DNA from: Acidobacteriota bacterium
Lineage (GTDB): Bacteria > Actinomycetota > Acidimicrobiia > Acidimicrobiales > Acidimicrobilacustridaceae
DNA length: 64,000 nucleotides
Direction: 5' to 3'
Assembly: GCA_018969405.1 (NCBI GenBank)
Contig: JAGWYK010000001.1
Span: 98,238-162,237 of the forward strand
The position numbers were made by a program, and so were the translations under genes. The notes below the pieces were generated by a model. It saw only the letters and a program-made list of their open reading frames with translations, was not told the DNA's origin and ran no database searches. Positions 1-8,428 of the stretch are shown here, piece after piece. Numbering within the stretch: position 1 is the stretch's first letter; each line of letters opens with the position of its first letter.

Positions 1-37
1 CCCGACAGTTGTTGACATGCCTTCAGCGGCGGCCTAG
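1..37 (+). CDS. 3' end of an upstream gene, possibly the peptide-binding protein of the following transporter
   Basis: In frame 2 the first bases read PTVVDMPSAAA and end at a TAG at 35-37. Most of the gene lies outside the window. In peptide/nickel ABC operons the solute-binding protein gene usually precedes the two permease genes, and a hairpin follows this stop, so a binding-protein end is plausible. Eleven residues cannot identify a family; this rests on context only. Confidence 0.35.
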   Translation, partial: PTVVDMPSAAA

Positions 38-100
38 TTTGCGCCCTGCTGTGGCGCCGGTCACACAGTCCTTGGGGGGCGTGGCCGGACGGCGCCAGCA

Positions 101-144
101 CTGGAGTGGTGTCGTCCGTCGGGGGGCGGTCGACACCACTCCGG
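101..144 (+). terminator. Strong hairpin between upstream gene and permease operon
   Basis: Bases 103-114 (GGAGTGGTGTCG) are perfectly complementary to 131-142 (CGACACCACTCC). A flanking G-U and a C-G pair extend this to a 14-bp stem with a 16-base loop. No U-run follows, which is common for GC-rich actinobacterial terminators. It may be a partial terminator or mRNA-stabilising stem that sets binding protein above permease expression. Confidence 0.6.
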
Positions 145-202
145 TCATCTCCTCCACACCACCGCACCACCACACCGCCGAACCACATCCAGGGAACGAC
201 GC

Positions 203-1156
203 ATGAGATTCGTCCGCAAGAAGCTTGTGCAGTTGGTGGTCGTGATGTTCTGCGTCACCTTCTTCTCCTTCCTCCTGTTGGAGATGCTCCCCGGCGACAC
301 CGCCACGACGCTCTGCGCCGGCGCCGGTGGCGAGGAGTGCATCGCCCAGAAGCGCGCCGAGTTCCACCTCGATGACCCCATGCCCGTCCGCTACGTCGAG
401 TGGATCAAGGGTGTCTCGACCGGGGACTTCGGCTCCTCGGCTCGCACCGCCCAGCCGGTGTGGGACGCGCTCAAGCAGCGGCTCCCGGTCACCATCGAAC
501 TGCTGCTCTACTCCCAGTTCCTGGCCCTGGTCATCGCCGTACCGATCGGACTCATCGCCGCCCAGCGCGCCGGTGGCATCTTCGATCGGGCCTCCACCAG
601 TGCGCTGTTCCTGTTCCTCGCCATCCCCAACTTCATGTTGGCGCTCGTGCTGATCCTGATCTTCCCGGTCAAGCTCAAACTCTTCCAAGCCGTGGGCTAC
701 ACGCCCTTCACCGAGAACCCGTTCAAGAGCCTGGGCAGCCTCTTCCTGCCCGCCGTCACGCTTGCTATGGCCGAGATGGCCACCTACATGCGGCTGCTGC
801 GCACCGATCTCATCGCCACCATGCAGGAGGACTACATCACCATGGCCAAGGCCAAGGGGATGTCACCTCGGCACATCCTGCTGCGACACGCGTTCAAGCC
901 CTCGAGCTTCTCCCTCATCACCGTCATCGGCCTCAACTTCGGCCGACTCATCGGCGGCACGCTGCTGGTCGAGGTCATCTTCAGCATCAACGGCCTCGGC
1001 AAGTACACGGTGGACGGCATCCTCGGCCGTGACTACATCCCGGTGCAGGGCGCCATCCTCGTCATCGCTCTCGGCTACGTGCTCATCAACTTCGCTGTCG
1101 ACATGATCTACGCCGCACTCGATCCAAGGATCCGTCATGCCCGAGCCCTCCTCTGA
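203..1156 (+). CDS. ABC transporter permease, DppB/OppB family
   Basis: A 317-residue inner-membrane permease of the peptide/opine/nickel importer class. It starts with a membrane helix (about residues 9-30), then has the family's long external loop carrying Cys residues (LCAGAGGEECIAQK), and about five further helices. The cytoplasmic coupling motif is visible near residue 220 (DYITMAKAKGMSPRHILLRHA), matching the EAA loop that contacts the ATPases. The ATG at 203 has an AGGGA ribosome site 7 bases upstream. Its last 20 bases overlap the next permease, so the two are translationally coupled. The substrate (dipeptide, oligopeptide or other) cannot be told from the permease. Confidence 0.93.
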   Translation: MRFVRKKLVQLVVVMFCVTFFSFLLLEMLPGDTATTLCAGAGGEECIAQKRAEFHLDDPMPVRYVEWIKGVSTGDFGSSARTAQPVWDALKQRLPVTIELLLYSQFLALVIAVPIGLIAAQRAGGIFDRASTSALFLFLAIPNFMLALVLILIFPVKLKLFQAVGYTPFTENPFKSLGSLFLPAVTLAMAEMATYMRLLRTDLIATMQEDYITMAKAKGMSPRHILLRHAFKPSSFSLITVIGLNFGRLIGGTLLVEVIFSINGLGKYTVDGILGRDYIPVQGAILVIALGYVLINFAVDMIYAALDPRIRHARALL

Positions 1157-2117
1157 CATCCCGGGCGTGATGCCCGGCTCAGGGTCGATCTTCGCCGGCA
1201 GCGGTGATCTCGCCACCGAGATCACCCGCATCGCTGACGGGAGCGTCCACGAGCTCGACACGCTGCGAGCACTCGACGACGACGAGGACGGTCGTGCCGC
1301 CAAGAAGCGGCTCGGTCCGGTGTTCTGGATCGCCGCCGCCTGGTTCCTGCTCGTCGCCCTCGCCGCAGTGCTGGCGCCGATCCTTCCGCTGAAGTCCTAC
1401 ACCGCGCCCTCGGCGTACATCCGCAAGCCTCCCAGTGCCCAGTTCTGGTTCGGCACCGACACCATCGGACGCGACATCTTCAGCCGAACCGTCTGGGGTG
1501 GACGGGTGTCATTGGCGGTGGCCTTCGCCTCGATCTCCTTCGGCGTGCTCGTGGGCGGGACCATCGGCCTGCTCGCCGGATACTTCCGGGGACGGGTCGA
1601 GACCATCCTCATGGGTATGTGCGACGTCCTGCTTTCGTTCCCGGCGCTGCTGCTGGCCCTGTCCATCGTGGCCTTCCGCGGCGATCAGCGCGATCTGCTC
1701 ACCATCTCGCTCGCCATCGGTGTGGTCTCCATCGCCCCGGTGGCGCGACTGGTGCGGGCCAACACGCTGGTGTTCTCCCAACGGGAGTTCGTGATCGCCG
1801 CCCGCTCCCTCGGGGCGCGCAACGGGCGCATCATCATCCGGGAGATCCTCCCGAACGTCATCTTCCCCGTGCTGTCGTTCTCGATCATCGGCATCGGGTT
1901 GGCCATCGTGGCCGAGGGCGGTCTCGCCTTCCTCGGCCAGTCGGTCCAGCCTCCGACCCCCACCTGGGGCGGCATGATCTCCGACGGCCGCAACTATCTC
2001 GCCGATGCCCCATGGATCAGTCTCATGCCCTGTCTCATCCTGTTCCTCACGGTCCTCGCCCTGAATCTCGCCGGCGATCGCATCCGCGAGTACTTCGAGA
2101 TCAAGGACAACAACTGA
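1137..2117 (+). CDS. ABC transporter permease, DppC/OppC family
   Basis: A 326-residue partner permease of the peptide-type importer. A hydrophilic N-terminal stretch of about 60 residues, rich in Asp/Glu (LRALDDDEDGRAAKKR), precedes the first helix; this is longer than in the classical E. coli proteins. The core then shows FGTDTIGRDIFSRTVWGGR, the typical OppC/DppC signature after the first helix, and an EAA-like loop (FVIAARSLGARNGRIIIREI). The gene overlaps the preceding permease by 20 bases. Its stop overlaps the start of the next ATPase gene in an ATGA arrangement. Confidence 0.93.
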   Translation: MPEPSSDIPGVMPGSGSIFAGSGDLATEITRIADGSVHELDTLRALDDDEDGRAAKKRLGPVFWIAAAWFLLVALAAVLAPILPLKSYTAPSAYIRKPPSAQFWFGTDTIGRDIFSRTVWGGRVSLAVAFASISFGVLVGGTIGLLAGYFRGRVETILMGMCDVLLSFPALLLALSIVAFRGDQRDLLTISLAIGVVSIAPVARLVRANTLVFSQREFVIAARSLGARNGRIIIREILPNVIFPVLSFSIIGIGLAIVAEGGLAFLGQSVQPPTPTWGGMISDGRNYLADAPWISLMPCLILFLTVLALNLAGDRIREYFEIKDNN

Positions 2118-3226
2118 TGACCGCGCTCGAGACCGACGCCACGGCGTCCTCCGGTGCCCGTTCCACACTGCTCGAGGTCACCGATCTCTCCACCTCGTTC
2201 CGGACCGAACGCGGTCTCGTCCATGCCGTCGACGGCGTGACCTTCACCCTCGATCGCGGTCGCACCCTCGGGGTGGTCGGAGAGTCGGGATCCGGCAAGA
2301 CCGTGCTCTCCCGTTCGATCATGGGCCTGTTGGGCGGCAAGAACGTCATCCGTGAGGGAAGCGTCCGCTACGAGGGCACCGAGATCATCGACTACTCCGC
2401 CAAGCAGATGAGTTCGGTGTGGGGCGCCGAGATGAGCATGGTCTTCCAGGACCCCATGACCTCGCTCAACCCCGTGATGAAGATCGGGAAGCAGATCACC
2501 GAGTCGCTGCATCGTCACCTCGACGTCGAGAAGGACGAGGCTCGGAAGACGGCCGTGGCCCTGCTGCGCTCCGTCGGCATCCCCGCACCCGAACAGCGGC
2601 TCGACGAGTACCCGCATCAGCTCTCCGGCGGCATGCGCCAGCGCGTCACCATCGCCATCGCCCTGGCCTGCGGCCCCAAGCTGCTCTTCGCCGACGAACC
2701 CACAACGGCGCTCGACGTGACCGTGCAGGCGCAGATCCTCGACCTGCTCGAGGCCCAGCAGCGCGATCGCCATATGGCCATGATCCTGGTCACCCACGAC
2801 CTCGGGGTCGTCCGCACCCGGGCTGATGAGATCATCGTGATGTACGGCGGCAAGGTGGTCGAGCAGGCTCCCACCCGCACGCTGTTCACCGAGAAGAAGA
2901 TGCCCTACACCGAGGCGCTCCTCCACTCGATCCCTCGCCTCGACATGCCGAGCCACACCCGACTCGACGCCATCCCGGGCCGGCCGCCGAACCTGATCGA
3001 TCCTCCGAGGGGCTGCAACTTCGCCCCGCGGTGCCGCTACGTGCAGGCCCGTTGTCTCGAGGAGCGTCCCCCGCTGGTGGCGGGTGACTCCCCCGGTCAC
3101 TTCTATCGCTGCTTCTTCCCCATCGGCAGCCCCGAGAACACTGAGGCGCTCGCTCGCAACCAAGCCGCCGGCACCGCCGTGGCGGCGCCCGCCCCCCGTC
3201 CGACCGTGTCCACCGAGGAGTCCTGA
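2117..3226 (+). CDS. Peptide-type ABC transporter ATP-binding protein, DppD/OppD family
   Basis: A 369-residue ATPase that powers import together with the next gene product. Walker A is GESGSGKT (residues 55-62), followed by a Q-loop ([12 protein letters not shown]), the signature LSGGMRQR, Walker B (LLFADEPT) and the switch His in VTHDLGVV. The C-terminal oligopeptide-ABC extension has the Cys-rich [14 protein letters not shown] segment and a later CFFP typical of the family. The open frame continues upstream into the permease gene, but the ATG at 2117 overlapping the permease TGA is the sensible start. A low-complexity Ala/Pro tail ends the protein. The stop overlaps the next start (ATGA). 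Confidence 0.95.
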   Translation: MTALETDATASSGARSTLLEVTDLSTSFRTERGLVHAVDGVTFTLDRGRTLGVVGESGSGKTVLSRSIMGLLGGKNVIREGSVRYEGTEIIDYSAKQMSSVWGAEMSMVFQDPMTSLNPVMKIGKQITESLHRHLDVEKDEARKTAVALLRSVGIPAPEQRLDEYPHQLSGGMRQRVTIAIALACGPKLLFADEPTTALDVTVQAQILDLLEAQQRDRHMAMILVTHDLGVVRTRADEIIVMYGGKVVEQAPTRTLFTEKKMPYTEALLHSIPRLDMPSHTRLDAIPGRPPNLIDPPRGCNFAPRCRYVQARCLEERPPLVAGDSPGHFYRCFFPIGSPENTEALARNQAAGTAVAAPAPRPTVSTEES

Positions 3227-4227
3227 TGGCCGGCAGCGGCACCGCTCACCTGCGCGATCCCGAACAGGCGCTGCTGCGCGCCGAGCACATCGTGGTGGAG
3301 TTCCCCGTGGGCAGCACCGGACTCAAGGTCAACGCGGTCTCCGATGTGAGCATCGACATCCTGCCCGGCGAGACCCTCGGCCTGGTCGGCGAGTCCGGCT
3401 CGGGCAAGTCCACCACCGGGCGCGCCCTGATGCAGATGCCGCATCCGAAGTCCGGGAGCGTCACGCTCGCCGGCCGCGAACTCACCGGTCTGAGCAACAA
3501 CGAGATCCGTGAGCTGCGTCCGCAGATGCAGATGATCTTCCAGGATCCGATCTCCTCGCTCAACCCCCGGCGCCGGGTCGGCGACATCGTCGGTGAGCCG
3601 TTGCGCATCTGGAAGCGCGGCAGCCGGGAGGAGCAGCAGGCACTGGTCAACGCCACGCTCGAGGCGGTCGGCATCGATCCCGAGGCCGCTCGCAGCCGTC
3701 GTCCGCACGAGTTCTCCGGTGGCCAGTGTCAGCGCATCTGTGTGGCCCGTGCGCTCGTCCTCGATCCCAAGCTCATCATCTGCGATGAGCCGGTGTCCGC
3801 GCTCGACGTGTCGGTCCAGGCCCAGATCCTCAACCTCCTGCAGGACATGAAGGAGCGCTACGGGCTCACCATGCTCTTCATCGCCCACGACCTGGCCGTG
3901 GTCAAGAACGTGAGCGACCGTGTGGCGGTGATGTACCTCGGAAAGCTCTGCGAGGTGGGCGCTCCCGACGACATCTACGCCCGACCGGCGCATCCCTACA
4001 CCCGGGCGCTGATCGACGCCATCCCCTCGGCCGAGGCCGACACCGAGACCCACGAGGGTACCCGGCTGGAAGGGGAGATCCCCTCCCCGGTGGCCCCGCC
4101 CAGCGGCTGCCGGTTCCGCACCCGCTGTCCCAGTGCCCAGGAGCTGTGCGCTCAGGTCGAGCCGGTGATGCGTGAGGTCGCCACCGACCAGTACGTGGCC
4201 TGCCACTTCCCGCTGCACGGCGACTGA
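3226..4227 (+). CDS. Peptide-type ABC transporter ATP-binding protein, DppF/OppF family
   Basis: A 333-residue second ATPase of the importer. It has Walker A GESGSGKS, Q-loop MIFQDPISSLNPRRRVGD, signature FSGGQCQR, Walker B LIICDEPVSALD and switch His IAHDLAVV. The C-terminal extension carries CRFRTRCPSAQELC and a final Cys in YVACHFPL, as in DppF. SALDVSVQAQILNLL is the family hallmark. The gene is the last of the four-gene plus-strand operon; its stop is only 6 bases from the convergent glycosylase gene, so no room remains for a separate terminator. Confidence 0.95.
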   Translation: MAGSGTAHLRDPEQALLRAEHIVVEFPVGSTGLKVNAVSDVSIDILPGETLGLVGESGSGKSTTGRALMQMPHPKSGSVTLAGRELTGLSNNEIRELRPQMQMIFQDPISSLNPRRRVGDIVGEPLRIWKRGSREEQQALVNATLEAVGIDPEAARSRRPHEFSGGQCQRICVARALVLDPKLIICDEPVSALDVSVQAQILNLLQDMKERYGLTMLFIAHDLAVVKNVSDRVAVMYLGKLCEVGAPDDIYARPAHPYTRALIDAIPSAEADTETHEGTRLEGEIPSPVAPPSGCRFRTRCPSAQELCAQVEPVMREVATDQYVACHFPLHGD

Positions 4228-4233
4228 GCCCGC

Positions 4234-4851
4234 TCACCCCTCGGGGTCATCGGCGCTTCGCCAGAAGTACTGCGCGGCCACGCTGCGGAAGGGCCGGAAC
4301 CGCTCGCCGAGCGCCTCGAGGTCGCGGGCGGTGGGTGGTCGGTCGAGGTGGTGGGCCCGGGCATAGCCGACCTGCACCCCGAGGTCGCCCGCCGGCCACA
4401 CATCGAGCCGAGCGAGGGCGTGCATCAGGAACATCTGCGCACTCCAGGGTCCGATCCCCCGCACCACCACGAGCTGTTCGATGACCTCCTCATCGGGGAG
4501 CCGACCCAGACGATCCAGCTGCAGCCGTCCATCGGTGGCGGCGGTGGCGAGGTCGAGCACCGAGGTGACCTTGGCGCCCGACAGACCGGCGGCCCGGAGC
4601 TCCGCGACCTCGACCGACAGGAGCGCCTCGGGGGTGAACGGACCCTCGACGCAGGCGCGCACCCTTCCCCAGATCGTGGCAGCGGCCCGGCCCGCCAACT
4701 GCTGGTGGGCGATGGTCCGGGCCAGGGTCTCGAACCGCGCCGCCACAGGAACCCTCGCCGGGGTCGGCATGGGACCGTGGCGCTCGTACAGCTGCGCGAT
4801 GACGCGATCACGACTGGCCAGTTCGAGGCTCGCGTTCCGGTGTGATGACAC
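4234..4851 (-). CDS. HhH-GPD DNA glycosylase, 3-methyladenine (AlkA-like)
   Basis: A 205-residue base-excision repair enzyme that removes alkylated bases from DNA. The helix-hairpin-helix is LVVVRGIGPWSAQMFLMHA, followed by the catalytic Asp in DVWPAGDLGV, the classical HhH-GPD layout. It lacks the N-terminal domain of E. coli AlkA, as short actinobacterial homologues do. The substrate (3-methyladenine or another alkylpurine) is inferred from the family. The start is GTG at 4851, with TAGTCT exactly 6 bases upstream, so the mRNA is probably leaderless. It is divergent from the cyclophilin gene across a 42-base gap. Confidence 0.88.
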   Translation of the reverse strand: MSSHRNASLELASRDRVIAQLYERHGPMPTPARVPVAARFETLARTIAHQQLAGRAAATIWGRVRACVEGPFTPEALLSVEVAELRAAGLSGAKVTSVLDLATAATDGRLQLDRLGRLPDEEVIEQLVVVRGIGPWSAQMFLMHALARLDVWPAGDLGVQVGYARAHHLDRPPTARDLEALGERFRPFRSVAAQYFWRSADDPEG

Positions 4852-4857
4852 GCGATG

Positions 4858-4863
4858 AGACTA
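4858..4863 (-). promoter_or_regulatory. -10 element (TAGTCT) for leaderless glycosylase mRNA
   Basis: On the minus strand TAGTCT is followed by a 6-base spacer (CATCGC) and then the GTG start. No Shine-Dalgarno sequence is present. Confidence 0.6.
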
Positions 4864-4881
4864 GGGGTTCGTCCCGTGTGT

Positions 4882-4887
4882 CAGCAT
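4882..4887 (+). promoter_or_regulatory. -10-like element (CAGCAT) for leaderless cyclophilin mRNA
   Basis: CAGCAT is followed by a 6-base spacer (GGGGAC) and the ATG at 4894. It is a weaker match to TANNNT, but the spacing equals that of other starts in the window. Confidence 0.45.
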
Positions 4888-4893
4888 GGGGAC

Positions 4894-5370
4894 ATGCCTT
4901 CTCCTCACCCCATGCAGATCGACACCGCCACCATCTACACCGTGACCATCGCCACCGACAAGGGCGACATCGTGATGGATCTCGACCCCCGCCTCGCCCC
5001 GAACACCGTCAACAACTTCGTGGTGCTGGCCCGTGATGGCTTCTACGACGGTCTCACGTTCCACCGTGTGGTCCCCGGTTTCGTGATCCAGGGCGGATGC
5101 CCCCATGGCACTGGCACCGGCGGACCGGGCTACAAGTTCGCCGATGAACCCGTGCAGGGCAACTACCGCGACGGTGCGGTGGCCATGGCCAACTCGGGTC
5201 CGGACACGAACGGTTCCCAGTTCTTCATCTGTCTCGGCGACCAGCTCGGCCTGCCCAAGCAGTACAACCTCTTCGGGCACACCGTGGCGGGGCTGGACGT
5301 CGTGGCCAAGATCGCCGTCGGTGACGTCATGAACTCGGTGACCATCACCGAGCGCCCCATCGACGCCTGA
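4894..5370 (+). CDS. Peptidyl-prolyl cis-trans isomerase, cyclophilin type
   Basis: A 158-residue cytoplasmic cyclophilin that catalyses proline isomerisation in protein folding. The core shows APNTVNNFVVLARDGFYDG, the active-site Arg in FHRVVPGFVIQGG, and NSGPDTNGSQFFI. No signal peptide is seen. An in-frame ATG at 4855 would add 13 residues, but the ATG at 4894 fits the leaderless spacing (CAGCAT plus 6 bases), and homologous similarity begins just after it (ATG at 4912 is a further alternative). The position Trp occupies in cyclosporin-sensitive cyclophilins appears to be another residue here. A strong hairpin follows the stop directly. Confidence 0.93.
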   Translation: MPSPHPMQIDTATIYTVTIATDKGDIVMDLDPRLAPNTVNNFVVLARDGFYDGLTFHRVVPGFVIQGGCPHGTGTGGPGYKFADEPVQGNYRDGAVAMANSGPDTNGSQFFICLGDQLGLPKQYNLFGHTVAGLDVVAKIAVGDVMNSVTITERPIDA

Positions 5371-5410
5371 GCCCCAGACCCGGTCCCGGTCTCCTGAACC
5401 GGGCTGGGGC
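5371..5410. terminator. Bidirectional terminator hairpin
   Basis: Bases 5371-5384 (GCCCCAGACCCGGT) pair with 5398-5410 (ACCGGGCTGGGGC) with one bulged A, giving a 13-bp stem and a 13-base loop. It sits between two convergent genes and can end both transcripts. No clear U-run is present. Confidence 0.7.
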
Positions 5411-5422
5411 ACCGGCTGAGGC

Positions 5423-5626
5423 TCAGTCCTTCGTGGCCACGGCGTTGGGGGTCACGTTCATCTTCGGCTCGTAGCGCGCCGCCTCCATCTCGCGTGACGC
5501 GCCCCCGAGTGTGGCGCGCAGTTGATCGCGGCAGTTCTCGCAGGGTCCGTAGAACTCGGCGCTGGTCGCCAGCGCGCACCGCGGACAGGTGAAGTCCAGC
5601 GGTTCGGTCAGGGTCGGATCAGCCAT
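5423..5626 (-). CDS. Small zinc-ribbon protein, unknown function
   Basis: A 67-residue protein with a CPRC pair at about residues 14-17 and a CENC pair at about 29-32 (FTCPRCAL and YGPCENCRDQLR), a C-x2-C...C-x2-C zinc ribbon. The rest is hydrophilic with no membrane segment. It lies 18 bases downstream of the PIG-V-like gene on the same strand, with a GAGAGGTGG ribosome site, so it is likely the last gene of that operon. A role as nucleic-acid-binding or assembly factor is possible, but nothing in the sequence fixes it. Confidence 0.75.
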   Translation of the reverse strand: MADPTLTEPLDFTCPRCALATSAEFYGPCENCRDQLRATLGGASREMEAARYEPKMNVTPNAVATKD

Positions 5627-5644
5627 GTCGGCACCACCTCTCGG

Positions 5645-6775
5645 TCACGGGACGTAGGCCCCCATCCACGCCATGGTGGCCAGTGCCACCATGCCCCCGG
5701 CCAGCAGCGTGCGCAGGACCTCGGCGACCCGTCCGTCGCGCCCGACCACGGCCAGGGCGATGACGAGCGGGAAGGCGTTGAGCCCGTAGCGTTCGAGCGA
5801 GTTCAGATTCTCGGCGGCGAGGGAAGCCACCAGGACACAGAGTGCGAAGGCTCCGTAGGACACGGGGAGTCGACGGAACGAAACGATCAGCAGCACCACG
5901 AAGGCGATGGCGAACGGGACGTGGAGTCCGTCGCCGAGTCGGTCGGGTCCGAGCAGCTGGGAGAGACCCTCCCAGAGGCGCGACACGGGGTCGACGGTCT
6001 CGCCCCGAAGATCGGACTGCACGGTGAACGGGGCCCACAGGTCACCGAATCGGGTTCCGACCCAGAGCAGATAGGAGCCGCTGCCGGCGACCGGGGCGAT
6101 GACGGCGACCAGTCCACGGAGGCGTTCGGCGCGATCGATGCCCCGCCAGCCCCGGACCAGTTCGATGGCCACCGGCACCGCGAGGAACACACCGAGCGGA
6201 CGGGCCAGACCGGCGAGGAAGCCGGCGGCGGCCGCCCACCACCATCGACGGGTGCGGATGGCGAGGAACACCACCAGCGCCGCCAGCAGGAACAGCGCCT
6301 CGGCGTAGGCCCAGACGAGGACGAACGCGCCCGGGAACAGCACCAGGTACCACAGGCTCCGGTCGATGGTGGCGCGGTCGAGGCGCTCTCGCCGCAGGAG
6401 CCGCAGGAACACCACCAGCAGTGCCAACGAGCAGAGGTTGGCGACCAGCACGAGCGCGAGGGTCGTGGGCATCAGCAGGTCACTGAGGCGTCCGAGCAGC
6501 GGATACAGCGGGAAGAACCGCAGACCCTCGGCGGGCAGTGATCCGTAGCCGTGCTGGGCGATGTCGCGGTACCAGGTGCCGTCCCAGGCCATCAGACCAT
6601 CGGTGAGGGCGGTGGGCCGGTGTCCCGGAGTGACACGATCGGCGATGGCGAGTGCGGCCACGTAGGCCAGGGTGACAAGCCCCCGGGCGACCAGCCAGGG
6701 GATCAGGACGATCCGGAGGTCACCGAGCAGCGCGGCCCGACGACCGGAGGTGGTCGACGACTGCGTCTCGTTCAT
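5645..6775 (-). CDS. GT-C membrane mannosyltransferase-like protein, PIG-V family
   Basis: A 376-residue integral membrane protein with about nine helices. The first external loop carries WDGTWYRDIAQHGYG, the hallmark of the PIG-V/GT76-like family, in which acidic residues of this loop are catalytic. FFPLYPLLGRL follows, also typical. In eukaryotes PIG-V adds the second mannose of GPI anchors. Bacterial homologues probably add sugars from polyprenyl-phosphate donors to surface glycans; donor and acceptor are unknown. The start overlaps the stop of the upstream GT-C gene (ATGA), so the two are coupled and may act on the same glycan. Confidence 0.8.
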   Translation of the reverse strand: MNETQSSTTSGRRAALLGDLRIVLIPWLVARGLVTLAYVAALAIADRVTPGHRPTALTDGLMAWDGTWYRDIAQHGYGSLPAEGLRFFPLYPLLGRLSDLLMPTTLALVLVANLCSLALLVVFLRLLRRERLDRATIDRSLWYLVLFPGAFVLVWAYAEALFLLAALVVFLAIRTRRWWWAAAAGFLAGLARPLGVFLAVPVAIELVRGWRGIDRAERLRGLVAVIAPVAGSGSYLLWVGTRFGDLWAPFTVQSDLRGETVDPVSRLWEGLSQLLGPDRLGDGLHVPFAIAFVVLLIVSFRRLPVSYGAFALCVLVASLAAENLNSLERYGLNAFPLVIALAVVGRDGRVAEVLRTLLAGGMVALATMAWMGAYVP

Positions 6776-8328
6776 CGGGCGCGATAGCGGATCAGGGTGG
6801 CGTTCTCGAAGTGGGTGGCACCGTCGCCCTCGACCACCACCGAACCGGCCAGCGAGGCGCCGAGCACACCGGCGATGGCCTCACAGTCCCCGTCGAAGGT
6901 CCGGTACTCGCCATTCCAGACCAGATAGATCGCCGAGGCACCGGTGGCATCCGCCTCGGCGAGGACCGCCTGGGCGAACGAACGGGGATCGGCGGCGTCG
7001 TTCCGGGCGCGGTAGTCGACCCAGTCGACGAAGCGAGGATCGCCCTCGGGATAGCTGCGCTGGACGAAGGCCGACTTCCCGAGCTCACGACTCACCGACG
7101 GACCCAACTGGTCCGGGCAGTAGATGACGACATCGCCGGGCATGCCGGTGTCGCGGATGGCGGCGGCGATCTGTCCGGACTGGGAGCGCGACTCGCGGGC
7201 CGAGAGCACACCTCCGGCGAGCATGGGCAGCAGCACCACCAGCGCGACCAGCAGACGACCGGGGCGGGAGATGAACCGGCTGATGCCACCGGCGACGAGC
7301 AGCGCCACCAGGGGGAAGTACACCGCGGCGTACCGGGGGGCGTAGGCGGCGTCAGCCACCACGGAGGTCACCGTCGAGATGGCGAGCACGAGCAGCACCA
7401 CCACCGCCTCCGGGAGGAACTGGGGGCGGACGGGCAGGGCGAGCTCGATGGAGCGGGTGGACCGAGCCCGACCCACCAGCGCCAGCGCGATCAGCGCGAC
7501 CATGACCGACGCGAAGATCGCGGCGTCGGCATAGTCACCGAAGGTGAACACGCACAGCGTCCACGACACCGCTGCCGTGGGACGCATCGCATCGGCCCAG
7601 GGGGTGGCGGTGTGGGCCGATTGATAGAGCATGGTGGGGATCCACGGCAGGAACAGCACCAGTCCGGCGAGCAGGGCGAGGATGACCCGCAGGGCCGTGC
7701 CCCGCGCCGGTGACGGCCGCCGGGCCCGCCAGATCATCATGAGACCCACCGCCGCGCAGATCCACAGGGCCCAGTACTGGGTGTAGAGCAGCAGCGCGGT
7801 GGTGAGCGCGAGCGCTCCGAGGCGCCAGGGTCCCGAGCGGCCGAGCCGCAGGATGTCGTCGAGCAGGACCATGCCGATGAGCACCAGCAGCATCACCAGC
7901 GAGTACATCCGGGCTTCGTCGGAGTACCGGATGGCGAAGGGCGACAGCGCCACCACTGCGGTGGTGAGCCAGGCCAGCACCATGCCCCCGCGTCGTCGTC
8001 CGATGACGAACGCCACGGGCAGGGCCAGCACACCGAACAGCCCCGAGAGCGACCGCACCGCGAGGTTGGAGGTCCCGAACAGCTCCATCCAGCCGTGCAG
8101 GAGCACGTAGTAGAGGGGCGGATGACCGTCGTGGCGCAGGGCCTCGGGGATGGAACCGAGCGGCAGCGAGGCGATGTTGACGGTCAGGGCCTCGTCGAGC
8201 CACATCGGGGAACGGGAGGCGAAGCGGAGGAGGATCCCGACGACGACCGCCACCACGCCGACCAGCGTGATCTCCCGTGGGGCTCGGGCCGGGGCTTCCT
8301 CGGGGGCCGGATCCTCCACGGGCGACAT
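6772..8328 (-). CDS. GT-C glycosyltransferase, GT39/ArnT-like (dolichyl-phosphate-mannose type)
   Basis: A 518-residue polytopic membrane protein. After the first helix comes RSPMWLDEALTVNIASLPLG, with the acidic DE pair expected in loop 1 of GT-C enzymes, then DGHPPLYYVLLHGW, a strong GT39/GT83 motif. About ten helices and a C-terminal extracellular domain follow. It probably transfers a sugar from a lipid-linked donor to a surface acceptor. The open frame runs further upstream, but the ATG at 8328 with TACTCT 7 bases before it is chosen. It is the first gene of a minus-strand operon with the PIG-V-like and zinc-ribbon genes, divergent from the flavoprotein. Confidence 0.85.
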   Translation of the reverse strand: MSPVEDPAPEEAPARAPREITLVGVVAVVVGILLRFASRSPMWLDEALTVNIASLPLGSIPEALRHDGHPPLYYVLLHGWMELFGTSNLAVRSLSGLFGVLALPVAFVIGRRRGGMVLAWLTTAVVALSPFAIRYSDEARMYSLVMLLVLIGMVLLDDILRLGRSGPWRLGALALTTALLLYTQYWALWICAAVGLMMIWRARRPSPARGTALRVILALLAGLVLFLPWIPTMLYQSAHTATPWADAMRPTAAVSWTLCVFTFGDYADAAIFASVMVALIALALVGRARSTRSIELALPVRPQFLPEAVVVLLVLAISTVTSVVADAAYAPRYAAVYFPLVALLVAGGISRFISRPGRLLVALVVLLPMLAGGVLSARESRSQSGQIAAAIRDTGMPGDVVIYCPDQLGPSVSRELGKSAFVQRSYPEGDPRFVDWVDYRARNDAADPRSFAQAVLAEADATGASAIYLVWNGEYRTFDGDCEAIAGVLGASLAGSVVVEGDGATHFENATLIRYRAR

Positions 8329-8335
8329 GGGCTGC

Positions 8336-8341
8336 AGAGTA
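8336..8341 (-). promoter_or_regulatory. -10 element (TACTCT), leaderless GT-C operon
   Basis: On the minus strand TACTCT is followed by a 7-base spacer and the ATG at 8328. Confidence 0.6.
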
Positions 8342-8394
8342 CTCCGGCACACCCCTCGGCCCCGTCCATCGCCGGGGGCCCCGGAGGCCCTCAC

Positions 8395-8400
8395 TACACT
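8395..8400 (+). promoter_or_regulatory. -10 element (TACACT) for flavoprotein operon
   Basis: TACACT would give a transcript start near 8407 and a leader of about 22 bases that contains the AGGAGGA ribosome site at 8413-8419. This start is therefore not leaderless, unlike its divergent neighbour. Confidence 0.55.
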
Positions 8401-8428
8401 CAGAGGGTCCTCAGGAGGAACCACCCCC

